A stretch of 64,000 bases of DNA from a bacterium (lineage in GTDB: Bacteria; Krumholzibacteriota; Krumholzibacteriia; LZORAL124-64-63), in contig JAAEOA010000188.1 of assembly GCA_024223715.1 (NCBI GenBank), positions 1 to 64,000 on the forward strand. Reading direction: 5' to 3'. Made by a program: the position numbers and the translations under genes. Below, piece after piece: positions 54,901-61,906 of the stretch; position 1 is the stretch's first letter, and every line of letters begins with the position of its first letter. A model generated the notes under the pieces. The model saw only the letters and a program-made list of their open reading frames with translations, was not told the origin of the DNA and searched no databases.

Positions 54901-55497
54901 GTGCTTTGCAGAAATACGACCCTTCTTCAATACTACCATCCTGAAGTGACTCCACTTGCCGGAAATTTTGATTTCGGCCTCAGTGGCAGTGGTGAAGCCC
55001 TGCGTCTTTTTGATGCCCAGGACAACCTTATGGACACCGTTGTTTATGATGACCAAAGCCCCTGGCCTCCTGAGGCTGACGGTTGGGGCCCCACTCTTGA
55101 ACTGATCGACCCCTGGCTGGATAACGCCCTGGCTGAAAGCTGGGTTGCATCTGAAGGATACGGCTCCCCCGGTGCCTCCAACTCAGAATTATCTGCTGCC
55201 GATGGTTTTCCGGAATTATTGCAGATCGACCTTTTTCAACCTCACCCCAATCCCTTCAACCCATTAACTCACATATCCTTTACTTTGGATGCGGCCCGTC
55301 GCGTTGATGTGGCCGTATTTGATTTGGCCGGTCGTCGGGTTCGCACACTTGCTGGTGGGTCTTTTACTGCGGGCTTACACCACCTGACCTGGAATGGAAA
55401 GAATGACCATGGCAAAGGTGTTTCTTCCGGGGTTTATTTTGTGGGAATGAAATCGGGTGACTTCCAGGCAACCAGGAAAGTTATGCTCCTGAAATAA
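51976..55497 (+). CDS. Large secreted CotH/lamin-tail-domain protein with sorting domain
   Basis: Extracellular protein of 1173 residues. Signal peptide (about 1-33); first lamin-tail domain (VVINEFVPANTDG..DWIELVNLG, about 34-135); a CotH kinase-type domain (about 460-760) with HAREHVDADYIAANNG and the metal-binding IFYDLDFGLG; an InlB/Bacterial_repeat-like module (about 830-900, VTAVPASGYVFSGWA); a second lamin-tail domain (VVINEICYNASASWNTDDWIELHNPG); and a C-terminal FlgD-like sorting domain (HPNPFNPLTHISF). CotH relatives phosphorylate secreted proteins; similar architectures are common in FCB bacteria. The ATG at 51976 has GGAG upstream. Confidence 0.88.
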   Translation: MCRSCCPTRAFIYSFSIPALLLVLFVALPSNAQVVINEFVPANTDGLLDEDSDTSDWIELVNLGTEPVDLTGWGLSDNPAIPLKWQFPQYHISPGEHLLIFASAKDRQSANFWHTIVNRGDLFRYRANETAPPVDWHLSSFDDSAWPEGPSGFGYSDNDDNTILPSCQSASLRHNFMIENLSETSLLVLHIDYDDGFVAWINGQEIIRENLPPIEDLQWDTLPGTSHEAQMYHGSQPNRYVFKTSELPLQQGTNLLSIEVHNVSNIADDLSLIPFLTLGLASEPAGGASVSSEIDDQFPILHTNFKLSASGEDVVLTNNYFANQDAINYGPMVADFSLGRHPDGLGPWLLMSETTPGQANSETAYSGFAEAPTVDLPGGFYSGPVVVQITPPVSGGEVRFSLNSDEPDEANNLLDGSITISETTVLRTRTLATGLFPSTIVTNTYIIDDPSELPATCLVTDPLNLHDRDIGIFVEANIWEDWERPMHIELFETDGTTALKQDAGVQLFGGGSRQNAQKSLRLIARSGYGDDTFSHSVFDERPLNEYNQLVFRNSGSEWRHTMMRDGLMHRLISHTDVDHLAWRPNRIYLNGQYWGMLHAREHVDADYIAANNGVDANNMDLIKDHDEVKAGDITHFENMMDFVRYNWLGNGDNFAWMETQMDMENFINYNVFEIFLGNTDWPGQNIACWRPRTEQGRWRWIFYDLDFGLGLYEDYNHDTLEFALSYSYDEWPNPAHSTLLLRRLMVNSQFSHQFINSYCDHLNTTFLAHRTEGIRQEVLAAIEPEIVRHRDKWEHSPMFWDYTMGVVQEYLQLRPASAREHLREKFELQDDVTLSLSMSPPHAGSIRLSAVTIDTTFTGTYFRNHSLSVTAVPASGYVFSGWANPERPQVPVLDLAMADNENLVAVFIEAPPEGTVVINEICYNASASWNTDDWIELHNPGQNPVDISLWKFRDSSDSHLYTLPDSQILPAGGFAVLCRNTTLLQYYHPEVTPLAGNFDFGLSGSGEALRLFDAQDNLMDTVVYDDQSPWPPEADGWGPTLELIDPWLDNALAESWVASEGYGSPGASNSELSAADGFPELLQIDLFQPHPNPFNPLTHISFTLDAARRVDVAVFDLAGRRVRTLAGGSFTAGLHHLTWNGKNDHGKGVSSGVYFVGMKSGDFQATRKVMLLK

Positions 55498-55555
55498 CTC
55501 ACGTTTTTCTCATTCCATCCGATAATGCTTCTGAAAACCTTAATTTTCAGGAGAG

Positions 55556-56209
55556 ATGATTTTGCGCATCCTATCGATTTTTTTTCTCGTTTTAACTTTG
55601 GTCCTGTGGGCTTTGCCTGTTCATGCTGGTAAACAGGGCTCAAACCAACTTGAAACCAGAACCATCAACCTGGATTCTTTTTCCGCTATTGAAATTAAGG
55701 GTTCTTTTGATGTGGACATTCGTTTCGGAGCACGTCAAAAAGTTGAAATCACCATCGATGACAATTTGTGGGATGTTTTTAATACCCGGGTTCGAGGTCA
55801 GTGGTTGTACCTGAATTGGGGGCGACAATGCCAACCCAGCTCCCGGTGCAAGGTGACCCTTGTTGTCACAAATCTCACCCAGGTAATTGCAAACGAGAGT
55901 GGTGATGTGAGGATCCATAACTTTGATGGGTATAAATTCAGTTATGTATTACGAGGCTCCGGCAACCTTAAAATGAATGGTTCGGTGAATAATCTGGATA
56001 TTCACATGAATGGAACCGGGTTCGCTGATGTGCGAAAGCTTAAGGCCAGAACGGTTGATGTGGCTATCGTGAACAGTGGGGATGCCAGTGTCTATGCTAC
56101 CGATCGACTTCGGGCCAGGATCTCTGGGCTTGGCATTCTAAACTACAGCGGCAACCCTCTTCATAAGGACACTCGTGCCTCGGGCCTGGGTAAAATTCAG
56201 AGATATTAA
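55556..56209 (+). CDS. Exported GIN-domain (DUF2807) protein
   Basis: Protein of 217 residues with a signal peptide (about 1-25) and a right-handed parallel beta-helix-like GIN domain (DUF2807): SFSAIEIKGSFDVDIRFGARQKVEITIDDNLW, then GSGNLKMNGSVNNLDIHMNGTG and ARISGLGILNYSGNP. This domain is common in Bacteroidota and is thought to act at the cell surface. The start is uncertain: the ATG at 55556 is only two bases from AGGAG, while a TTG at 55562 has the normal 8-base spacing. Confidence 0.82.
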   Translation: MILRILSIFFLVLTLVLWALPVHAGKQGSNQLETRTINLDSFSAIEIKGSFDVDIRFGARQKVEITIDDNLWDVFNTRVRGQWLYLNWGRQCQPSSRCKVTLVVTNLTQVIANESGDVRIHNFDGYKFSYVLRGSGNLKMNGSVNNLDIHMNGTGFADVRKLKARTVDVAIVNSGDASVYATDRLRARISGLGILNYSGNPLHKDTRASGLGKIQRY

Positions 56210-56288
56210 AAGATTTCGCTTTCTTTTCGCCGTGGCTTTGTTATATTGAATAACCCCGACATTTCACTCAACCAACCGGAGGTGTTCC

Positions 56289-56834
56289 ATGCAATGGACC
56301 CAATTACTGTCCAATAAAATGGAAGAAAGTTACGCAACCGCTGACTCACTGATGGGTCTGCTAACAGATGATGAACTGGACTGGAAACCTGCGACCGGAA
56401 AAAACTGGATGACCGTGGGGCAGGTTTTGATGCATTTGACCAACAGCTGTGGATTTTGCTGCAACGGGTTCGCCACTGGTGAATGGGGAATACCTGAAGG
56501 GGCAGACCCGTCGTCCGATTCACCTGAAAATGGGGGCACCGAAACCGACATGCTTCCTCCAGCTGAAGCCCTGCCTTCGGTGGCCACCGTTGCTGAAGCT
56601 CGTGCGTTGCTTGGCCAGGACAAAGACCTTGCCTTTACCGTTATTAAAGAAGCTGGTGAAGAAAAGCTTGAAAGCGAAATGAGCGCCGCTCCCTGGGATC
56701 CCGCCAACTCACAGAACCTGGGCTCTCATTGCCTTGGCATGGTTCAGCATCTGGATTCACACCGTCATCAGCTTTTCTACTATTTGAAGCTTATGGACAA
56801 AGACGTTAATACCATGACTCTTTGGAATATGTAG
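56289..56834 (+). CDS. DinB-superfamily protein
   Basis: Four-helix-bundle protein of 181 residues. The DinB layout is seen from the opening LLSNKMEESYATADSLMGLLTDDELDWKP, the first His in VGQVLMHLTNS and the later pair in MVQHLDSHRHQLFYYLKLM. These His usually bind a metal. The relative with a bound thiol cofactor (bacillithiol) is one possible model. Function unproven. GGAGGT precedes the ATG, and a strong terminator follows. Confidence 0.8.
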   Translation: MQWTQLLSNKMEESYATADSLMGLLTDDELDWKPATGKNWMTVGQVLMHLTNSCGFCCNGFATGEWGIPEGADPSSDSPENGGTETDMLPPAEALPSVATVAEARALLGQDKDLAFTVIKEAGEEKLESEMSAAPWDPANSQNLGSHCLGMVQHLDSHRHQLFYYLKLMDKDVNTMTLWNM

Positions 56835-56856
56835 TTTCTGAATGACCAAAAGAATT

Positions 56857-56886
56857 GGGCTGGCTTGAGAAATTCCAAGCCAGCCC
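56857..56886. terminator. Strong terminator between convergent genes
   Basis: GGGCTGGCTTG pairs perfectly with CAAGCCAGCCC around an 8-base loop; GGTATTTTT follows on the plus strand. Confidence 0.85.
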
Positions 56887-56909
56887 GGTATTTTTCAGTG
56901 ATACAAAAT

Positions 56910-58784
56910 CTACTTCAACAACCACTCTCGTTGATAATCTCCACTGGCCACCCAAGCGGCGGTCCGGTATCCCAAACGAGTGATGGCTTCAAACAAAGGA
57001 CCGTTCAGGGTTTCCACTGTGTCGGTCGTCCGGTGCAAATGAGTGTATCCATTGGTTGTAACAAAATACAATGTTGGCAGATCCGCTTCATGGAAGGCGG
57101 TGGCATCGGCACCTCCGCCTTTTCCCGTCACCGGGGTCATTAAGTTCTGATCCAAGGCATCCAGTTGCAAGGCCCGTCCCCAGAGCAGTGGATTGGATTT
57201 TCCGCCGTACACCCTGATGCTGTCACCATATGCCACACAGTCAAAATTAAACATGGCCACGGTATCGTTCAGGGGTCGAACTGGGTTATTCACAAAATAA
57301 TTACTGCCAAACAAACCCTGCTCTTCTGCTGAAAACAAAACAAAAACCAAAGTCCTTTTTGGTGGTTTGGGCGACCTGGTGAACGCTTCGGCAATTTCCA
57401 TTAGGGCTGCGCTGCCACTTGCGTTATCGTTGGCTCCGGGAAAAAGAGCATGCTGAGCCTGTTTTCCCACATGGTCAAGATGGGCGCCCAATACAAATGT
57501 CTCTGTCTTTAAGTCGGGGTCAGACCCCGGTAAAATCCCCACAACATTCCAGGTTTCGGCGGCTTTTTTGTAGTGCGTTGCCACATCAATTTTTACTTGG
57601 GTGTGGGTTTGTAAAGAATGAGGTGTTTTTGACTCGTCTATTTGTGTTTGCAAATCTTTCAAACTGTAACCGGTTGAGGCCAGCAAATCGGCAGCAACTT
57701 CCAGATTGATTTGCAGGACCGGTACGTTACCCACCTGTTCGCCATCGCCATGCATGACACTACCAATGATCGGTTGTGGATTTTTATCATTGGGTTTCGA
57801 GACCAGCAACACCGCTCTGGCACCATGGTCGGCCGCATTTTTTGCCTTCGGTCGCGGGTAATGCTGGTGGCCCCAGCCGTCCCCGTTTTCCAGTTTCCAG
57901 GAAGGGGCCTGTTTAAATACCAGGACAATCTTACCCTCTGCATCCACCCCTGAATAGTCATCGTATCCGTTTTCCGGTTGGCTTAATCCGTAGCCACAGA
58001 AAACTACCTGGGCATCGACATTTCCCTGACCAGTGAAGCCACGGAAAACATAGTCTTCTCCCAATTGATAACTGTCAGATGAGCTGGATAATTTAAAAAT
58101 CGGATGACCAACCACTTCGTTTGATTCCACATGGAGAGTTTGAAAATATCCATTATCGCCGCCCGGTTGAAAACCAAGTTCGGCAAATTCCTGAGCAGCC
58201 GCCTCAGCAGCCAGACGATAGCCACGGGTTCCCGGCAACCGACCTGCCAGCTCATCGCTGGCCAGAAATGCCACCCTCTCCAGCAAATCTCTTTCTGTAA
58301 TGGAGGCTTCGGCTGCATCCAGGGTGCCATCACTGCTGCTGGTATGATCGTGCATTATCTTCCAGCCGTCTTTTTCCCGGGTCATTACTAAAGTAAAAAC
58401 TCCGTGGGGCTGGTCATTGTGGCGGTTCAATCTCCAGCGTCCAACCACCAAGGCTGAATCTTCAGATAGCAGTTGCACATCCAGATCGTCAAATACCAAT
58501 TGGCCCATTTTCGATTTCCCGGAATAGGCCTTCCGATAATTCTCCAGTACCTGATGCCAGCCGAAACTCAAATGATCTTCTCCGGCAAATCGCAATTTGG
58601 AACTGTTTCTGTAACACTCCATGTATTTTTCAAGGTTGCCTTCATTCCAGCCTTGTTCGGCCTCGGTCATGACTTTAATGATGGCTGCTTTGTGAGTGGA
58701 AACCTTTTCACCACAACCAGTTAGCCCCAGACCAGCCAACAATAAAACCGTAAACAGGACCTCAGTGTATACTGTATACCTCAA
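56910..58784 (-). CDS. M28-family peptidase lipoprotein with N-terminal NTF2-like domain
   Basis: Lipoprotein of about 624 residues. The signal peptide ends in the lipobox LTGC. An NTF2/SnoaL-like domain follows (about 30-150), then an aminopeptidase region with an inserted PA-type domain. The M28 zinc ligands are seen in GAHLDHVG, GANDNASGSAALMEIA and SAEEQGLFGS, with a later His in YTHLHRTTDTVE. I favour the TTG at 58784, whose first bases overlap the ovoA stop (TTGA) and which has GGGAG 8 bases upstream; the ATG at 58799 is the alternative. It is transcribed with ovoA. Confidence 0.83.
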   Translation of the reverse strand: MRYTVYTEVLFTVLLLAGLGLTGCGEKVSTHKAAIIKVMTEAEQGWNEGNLEKYMECYRNSSKLRFAGEDHLSFGWHQVLENYRKAYSGKSKMGQLVFDDLDVQLLSEDSALVVGRWRLNRHNDQPHGVFTLVMTREKDGWKIMHDHTSSSDGTLDAAEASITERDLLERVAFLASDELAGRLPGTRGYRLAAEAAAQEFAELGFQPGGDNGYFQTLHVESNEVVGHPIFKLSSSSDSYQLGEDYVFRGFTGQGNVDAQVVFCGYGLSQPENGYDDYSGVDAEGKIVLVFKQAPSWKLENGDGWGHQHYPRPKAKNAADHGARAVLLVSKPNDKNPQPIIGSVMHGDGEQVGNVPVLQINLEVAADLLASTGYSLKDLQTQIDESKTPHSLQTHTQVKIDVATHYKKAAETWNVVGILPGSDPDLKTETFVLGAHLDHVGKQAQHALFPGANDNASGSAALMEIAEAFTRSPKPPKRTLVFVLFSAEEQGLFGSNYFVNNPVRPLNDTVAMFNFDCVAYGDSIRVYGGKSNPLLWGRALQLDALDQNLMTPVTGKGGGADATAFHEADLPTLYFVTTNGYTHLHRTTDTVETLNGPLFEAITRLGYRTAAWVASGDYQREWLLK

Positions 58785-60892
58785 TGTTTTTTCTCCCATA
58801 CAGTCATTTGGCTCATTGTGTGTTGAAACTTTCTTCCCGTTTCTCGAATCACAAAAGGAACCTCCAGAGGTTCACCCACAGAATTGAAGTCGACTTTTAA
58901 TGCTGCACTCAGGCCTTCCAACGTGGTTACATTTTCACCATCAATTTTAATGCCACCCAGCCAGTTTTCTTTTGGTGTGAACTCTTCCAACCAGGTATAG
59001 GGAGAGAATAGGACCAACAATCCTCCCGGGTTGATTCGTTCCGTAATGTGGGTCAAAAACCTGGCCGGATTGTACAGCCGATCAATTAAATTGCTGGCCA
59101 TGACCAGGTCAAAATTTGAAAACTGCTCTTTCAGGTTGTGTGCATCACCCTGCCAGAATTCAACCTTTTCTACGGTTTCGTCCAAATCAAAATCGCTGAG
59201 GAACCTTTCATGGTAAGTGAGTAATTCTCCTTCATGTGGCAAAGCATAACGAATTTTTCCCGTCTGCTGAATTTCATGTCCCACCCTAATAAAACGAGCG
59301 GAAAAATCAATACCCGTAACCTTGTCAAAGCACTTGGCCAATTCGAAGGTAGAGCGCCCGGTGGCACATCCTAAATCCAAAGCTCTTTTTGCTGACCTTC
59401 CTTTCATCAAATTAATGCAAAGATCAGCGGTCGCTTTGGGGAAATTCGGAACCTTGTAGTACTCTTCTCCGAAATGAAATTCACAATACTGGCTAACCAG
59501 ATCATCGGTTTCATAAACATCTATGCGAATATCCACTTCCGTTTCCGTTTCAACATAACGAAACCCTGCATGCTGGAAGAAGTGACGACGGAAAGCATAT
59601 CGTGAAAATGGTGAGGCTTCATTGCCTGTGCTTATCCAGGAGCCCCCTTTAAAAATGTTGTGCTTGGAATCGAAAGTCGGTGTGGAAAAATCGTCATACA
59701 AAGGATGAACCCTGAATCCGGAAAACCCTGAGATGGGAGTTTCAGTCCATTGCCAGACATTGCCCACTACATCAAAAAGATTTCCCTGCCCATTTTTGTT
59801 TACCGGGCAAGAAGAGGCGTATGATTTCAAATTGATATTGGCATTGTTTCCTTCCCAGTTTTTTTGATCTGCAAGGCTGCTGCCCTGCAACATCGCATGC
59901 CATTCAGCCTCGGTTGGCAGGCGTATCGGCTTTCCGGTTGCTTCCGACTTCCAGTTACAGAACGCCTTTGCTTCCAAGTAGTTAACTTCTGCCGGCCAAT
60001 CCCAGGGAATGGGTATTTCTTTTGTCATACAACGTAAATTCAGATCCCCAGTGGCTGTTTTAACCCAAAAAGTAGGTTGTTCCGCCTGGGTATAATTTCT
60101 CCAAGCCCAACCTTCTTCAGTCCAAAATTTTTCTGTTTTATATCCATCGGCTTTAATGAACTCGTAGAACTCTTCATTGCTTACTAAAAATTTCGATGCC
60201 TTAAAATCTTTTACGTCTGTTTTGTTGACTCCAAATTCATTGTCCCAAGCAAAATAGGGATGATGAACCGGTTGACCTTCAATTATCGTTCCTGCTTTCA
60301 CCTCTTCCATGGAGTTTGTTGGAGCTTCTCCTGAATCCGGACAAACCGGCCAGTTTTCATTTTCTTTTACCTGATCGAGGGGTAGTTGTCGCATAAGAAC
60401 TGAACTTGTTTCCAAATGAATACGCTCATGTTCAATGCCCATCATGATGACCCAAAACGGATCTTCCCACTTGACGGGGACATTCAACTCCAGCTGCTCT
60501 ATGCATTTTTCCACAACTGCCCGTACTTTTTTTCGATATTCCCAGACTTCGGCAACAGTTGGCCATTCGTAATTGCATTCGTTTAAATCGTCCCAACTCA
60601 TTTCATCAACACCAATGGCAAATATTGATTCGAAACGAGAATCCACCCTTTTGGAAATGACTTTTGCCAAAACCATTTTGTTGATAAAGAATGTTGCCGT
60701 GTGACCAAGGTAAAAAATTATGGGGTGTCGCAGGGGATCAGCTCGAGTGAAGTAGGATTCATCGCTACTCATTACCTCAAATAAATCTTCGTACACATCC
60801 CAGGAATTTTTGAAATAAGCCAAAATATTCCCTCGAAGCACCTCAGGGGTGCCTTGGTCCAGACGTGGGGACGACATAATTTCCATAGTCAT
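58781..60892 (-). CDS. ovoA: OvoA: 5-histidylcysteine sulfoxide synthase / 4-mercaptohistidine N-methyltransferase
   Basis: Ovothiol-biosynthesis enzyme of 703 residues that joins Cys and His oxidatively and later methylates the imidazole. A DinB-like N-terminal domain supplies the iron-binding His: His64 (YLGHTATFF) and the HERIHLE motif (His155, His159). An FGE-sulfatase-like domain follows (about 200-450, ending GFRYVETE). The C-terminal methyltransferase (about 480-703) has the SAM loop ALDLGCATGRSTFELA. Full-length, with all three modules present. ATG at 60892 with AGGAG 6 bases upstream. The M28 peptidase gene overlaps its stop. Confidence 0.93.
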   Translation of the reverse strand: MTMEIMSSPRLDQGTPEVLRGNILAYFKNSWDVYEDLFEVMSSDESYFTRADPLRHPIIFYLGHTATFFINKMVLAKVISKRVDSRFESIFAIGVDEMSWDDLNECNYEWPTVAEVWEYRKKVRAVVEKCIEQLELNVPVKWEDPFWVIMMGIEHERIHLETSSVLMRQLPLDQVKENENWPVCPDSGEAPTNSMEEVKAGTIIEGQPVHHPYFAWDNEFGVNKTDVKDFKASKFLVSNEEFYEFIKADGYKTEKFWTEEGWAWRNYTQAEQPTFWVKTATGDLNLRCMTKEIPIPWDWPAEVNYLEAKAFCNWKSEATGKPIRLPTEAEWHAMLQGSSLADQKNWEGNNANINLKSYASSCPVNKNGQGNLFDVVGNVWQWTETPISGFSGFRVHPLYDDFSTPTFDSKHNIFKGGSWISTGNEASPFSRYAFRRHFFQHAGFRYVETETEVDIRIDVYETDDLVSQYCEFHFGEEYYKVPNFPKATADLCINLMKGRSAKRALDLGCATGRSTFELAKCFDKVTGIDFSARFIRVGHEIQQTGKIRYALPHEGELLTYHERFLSDFDLDETVEKVEFWQGDAHNLKEQFSNFDLVMASNLIDRLYNPARFLTHITERINPGGLLVLFSPYTWLEEFTPKENWLGGIKIDGENVTTLEGLSAALKVDFNSVGEPLEVPFVIRETGRKFQHTMSQMTVWEKKH

Positions 60893-61133
60893 GAGTAACT
60901 CCTGAATCGGATTTTCAATAATTACGTGTGCTCTCTATTGTAGGATTTTCTGGGTTTTTTGCAATTGGCAATGGCAGCTCATTTTTTAGTTTTCAAAAAA
61001 GTTTTATAGGTCAAATATGCTTCTTTGTTTTATTTCAAACGTTTTAATTTCCAAAACTATTAAAAACATGGAACTGTCATTGTTTTAACGGCTTAAAGGA
61101 TTAAATTCGTTTTTTACCTCCTTTGTCAAAAAA
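60893..61133. other. AT-rich divergent intergenic region
   Basis: Part of the 333-base gap between ovoA (minus) and rex (plus). AT-rich with T-runs and A-runs. It should hold the ovoA promoter, which I could not pick out. No gene is seen. Confidence 0.5.
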
Positions 61134-61147
61134 ATAACACAATATCC

Positions 61148-61175
61148 TTGACCTGCAAAAAATAATGACTATGTT
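61148..61175 (+). promoter_or_regulatory. Sigma70-like promoter of the rex operon
   Basis: TTGACC at 61148-61153 and TATGTT at 61170-61175 are separated by 16 bases. The palindrome at 61192-61207 begins about 17 bases beyond the -10 box. Confidence 0.55.
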
Positions 61176-61191
61176 TAGGGTGTCAAACGGG

Positions 61192-61207
61192 TGTTATAAA
61201 AATAACA
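61192..61207. promoter_or_regulatory. Probable Rex operator (autoregulation)
   Basis: TGTTATAAAAATAACA is a palindrome of two 6-bp arms and a 4-bp centre, matching the TGTTA-N6-TAACA core of Rex sites. It sits 18 bases before rex, over the expected transcription start. A half-site ATAACA lies at 61134-61139, upstream of the -35 box. Confidence 0.65.
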
Positions 61208-61225
61208 ACTACAAAAAGGATCATA

Positions 61226-61906
61226 ATGGCTACTCAAATGAAACCCTCCATCAGTTCCCGAACCGTCGGCAGACTGTGTGTTTATCGCAGAATATTGAGT
61301 CAACTGCTGCAAAAGGGGTCTGAATACATCTTTTCCCGGGATCTTGCCGCAATTTCTGGTGTTTCAGCATCTCAGGTCCGACAAGACCTGATGAATGTCC
61401 CTGCCTGGGGAACACCCCAAAATGGCTACACAACTGAAAAGCTTCTTCTTGCTGTGAACGGGTGCCTGGGCCAAACCCGGGAAATGAATTCCGTTTTGTT
61501 GGGCGCTGGCCATCTGGGCCAGGCCATTCTTCATTATTTCAACGAAACTCAACCAAAATTGAAAATGAAGGCTATTTTTGAAGCCGATGCCACTCTTGTT
61601 GGCTCGCCTCTGTACGGTGTTCCGGTTTTTCCCGTTCAGGAGTTGGATGAGAAAATTTGCCTGTTGAATGCCCAGGTTGCCATTTTAGCAGTGCCGGAGT
61701 CTGAAGCTCAGGAAATTGCTGAAACTTTGGTTTCTGCCGGTATTTGCAGCATCTTAAATTTCACTCCTGCCCGGTTACAGCTTCCTGCTCATGTCTTTGT
61801 GGAAAACAACGACATTCAGCTTTCCCTGGAGAGGGTTGCTTTTTATGCCGGTCAGGCCATGAGTGAACCTGCGAGCCAAACCCTTTCCGAGGGGTCTTTG
61901 GCATGA
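61226..61906 (+). CDS. rex: Redox-sensing transcriptional repressor Rex
   Basis: NADH/NAD+-sensing repressor of 226 residues. The N-terminal winged helix (about 12-70) has the family phrase LCVYRRILSQLLQKGSEYIFSRDLAAISGVSASQVRQDL. The Rossmann NAD-binding loop is LGAGHLGQAIL at about residue 92, followed by PLYGVPVFPV. NADH binding releases Rex from DNA, de-repressing fermentative or hydrogenase genes. The ATG has AAAGGATC upstream. It overlaps the hydrogenase-like kinase gene by 4 bases (ATGA), so the two are co-regulated. Confidence 0.93.
   Translation: MATQMKPSISSRTVGRLCVYRRILSQLLQKGSEYIFSRDLAAISGVSASQVRQDLMNVPAWGTPQNGYTTEKLLLAVNGCLGQTREMNSVLLGAGHLGQAILHYFNETQPKLKMKAIFEADATLVGSPLYGVPVFPVQELDEKICLLNAQVAILAVPESEAQEIAETLVSAGICSILNFTPARLQLPAHVFVENNDIQLSLERVAFYAGQAMSEPASQTLSEGSLA

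Noticed and set aside
55497-55556. Separate small gene between CotH protein and GIN-domain protein
   Set aside because: Only about 60 bases, with no start and no frame of useful length.
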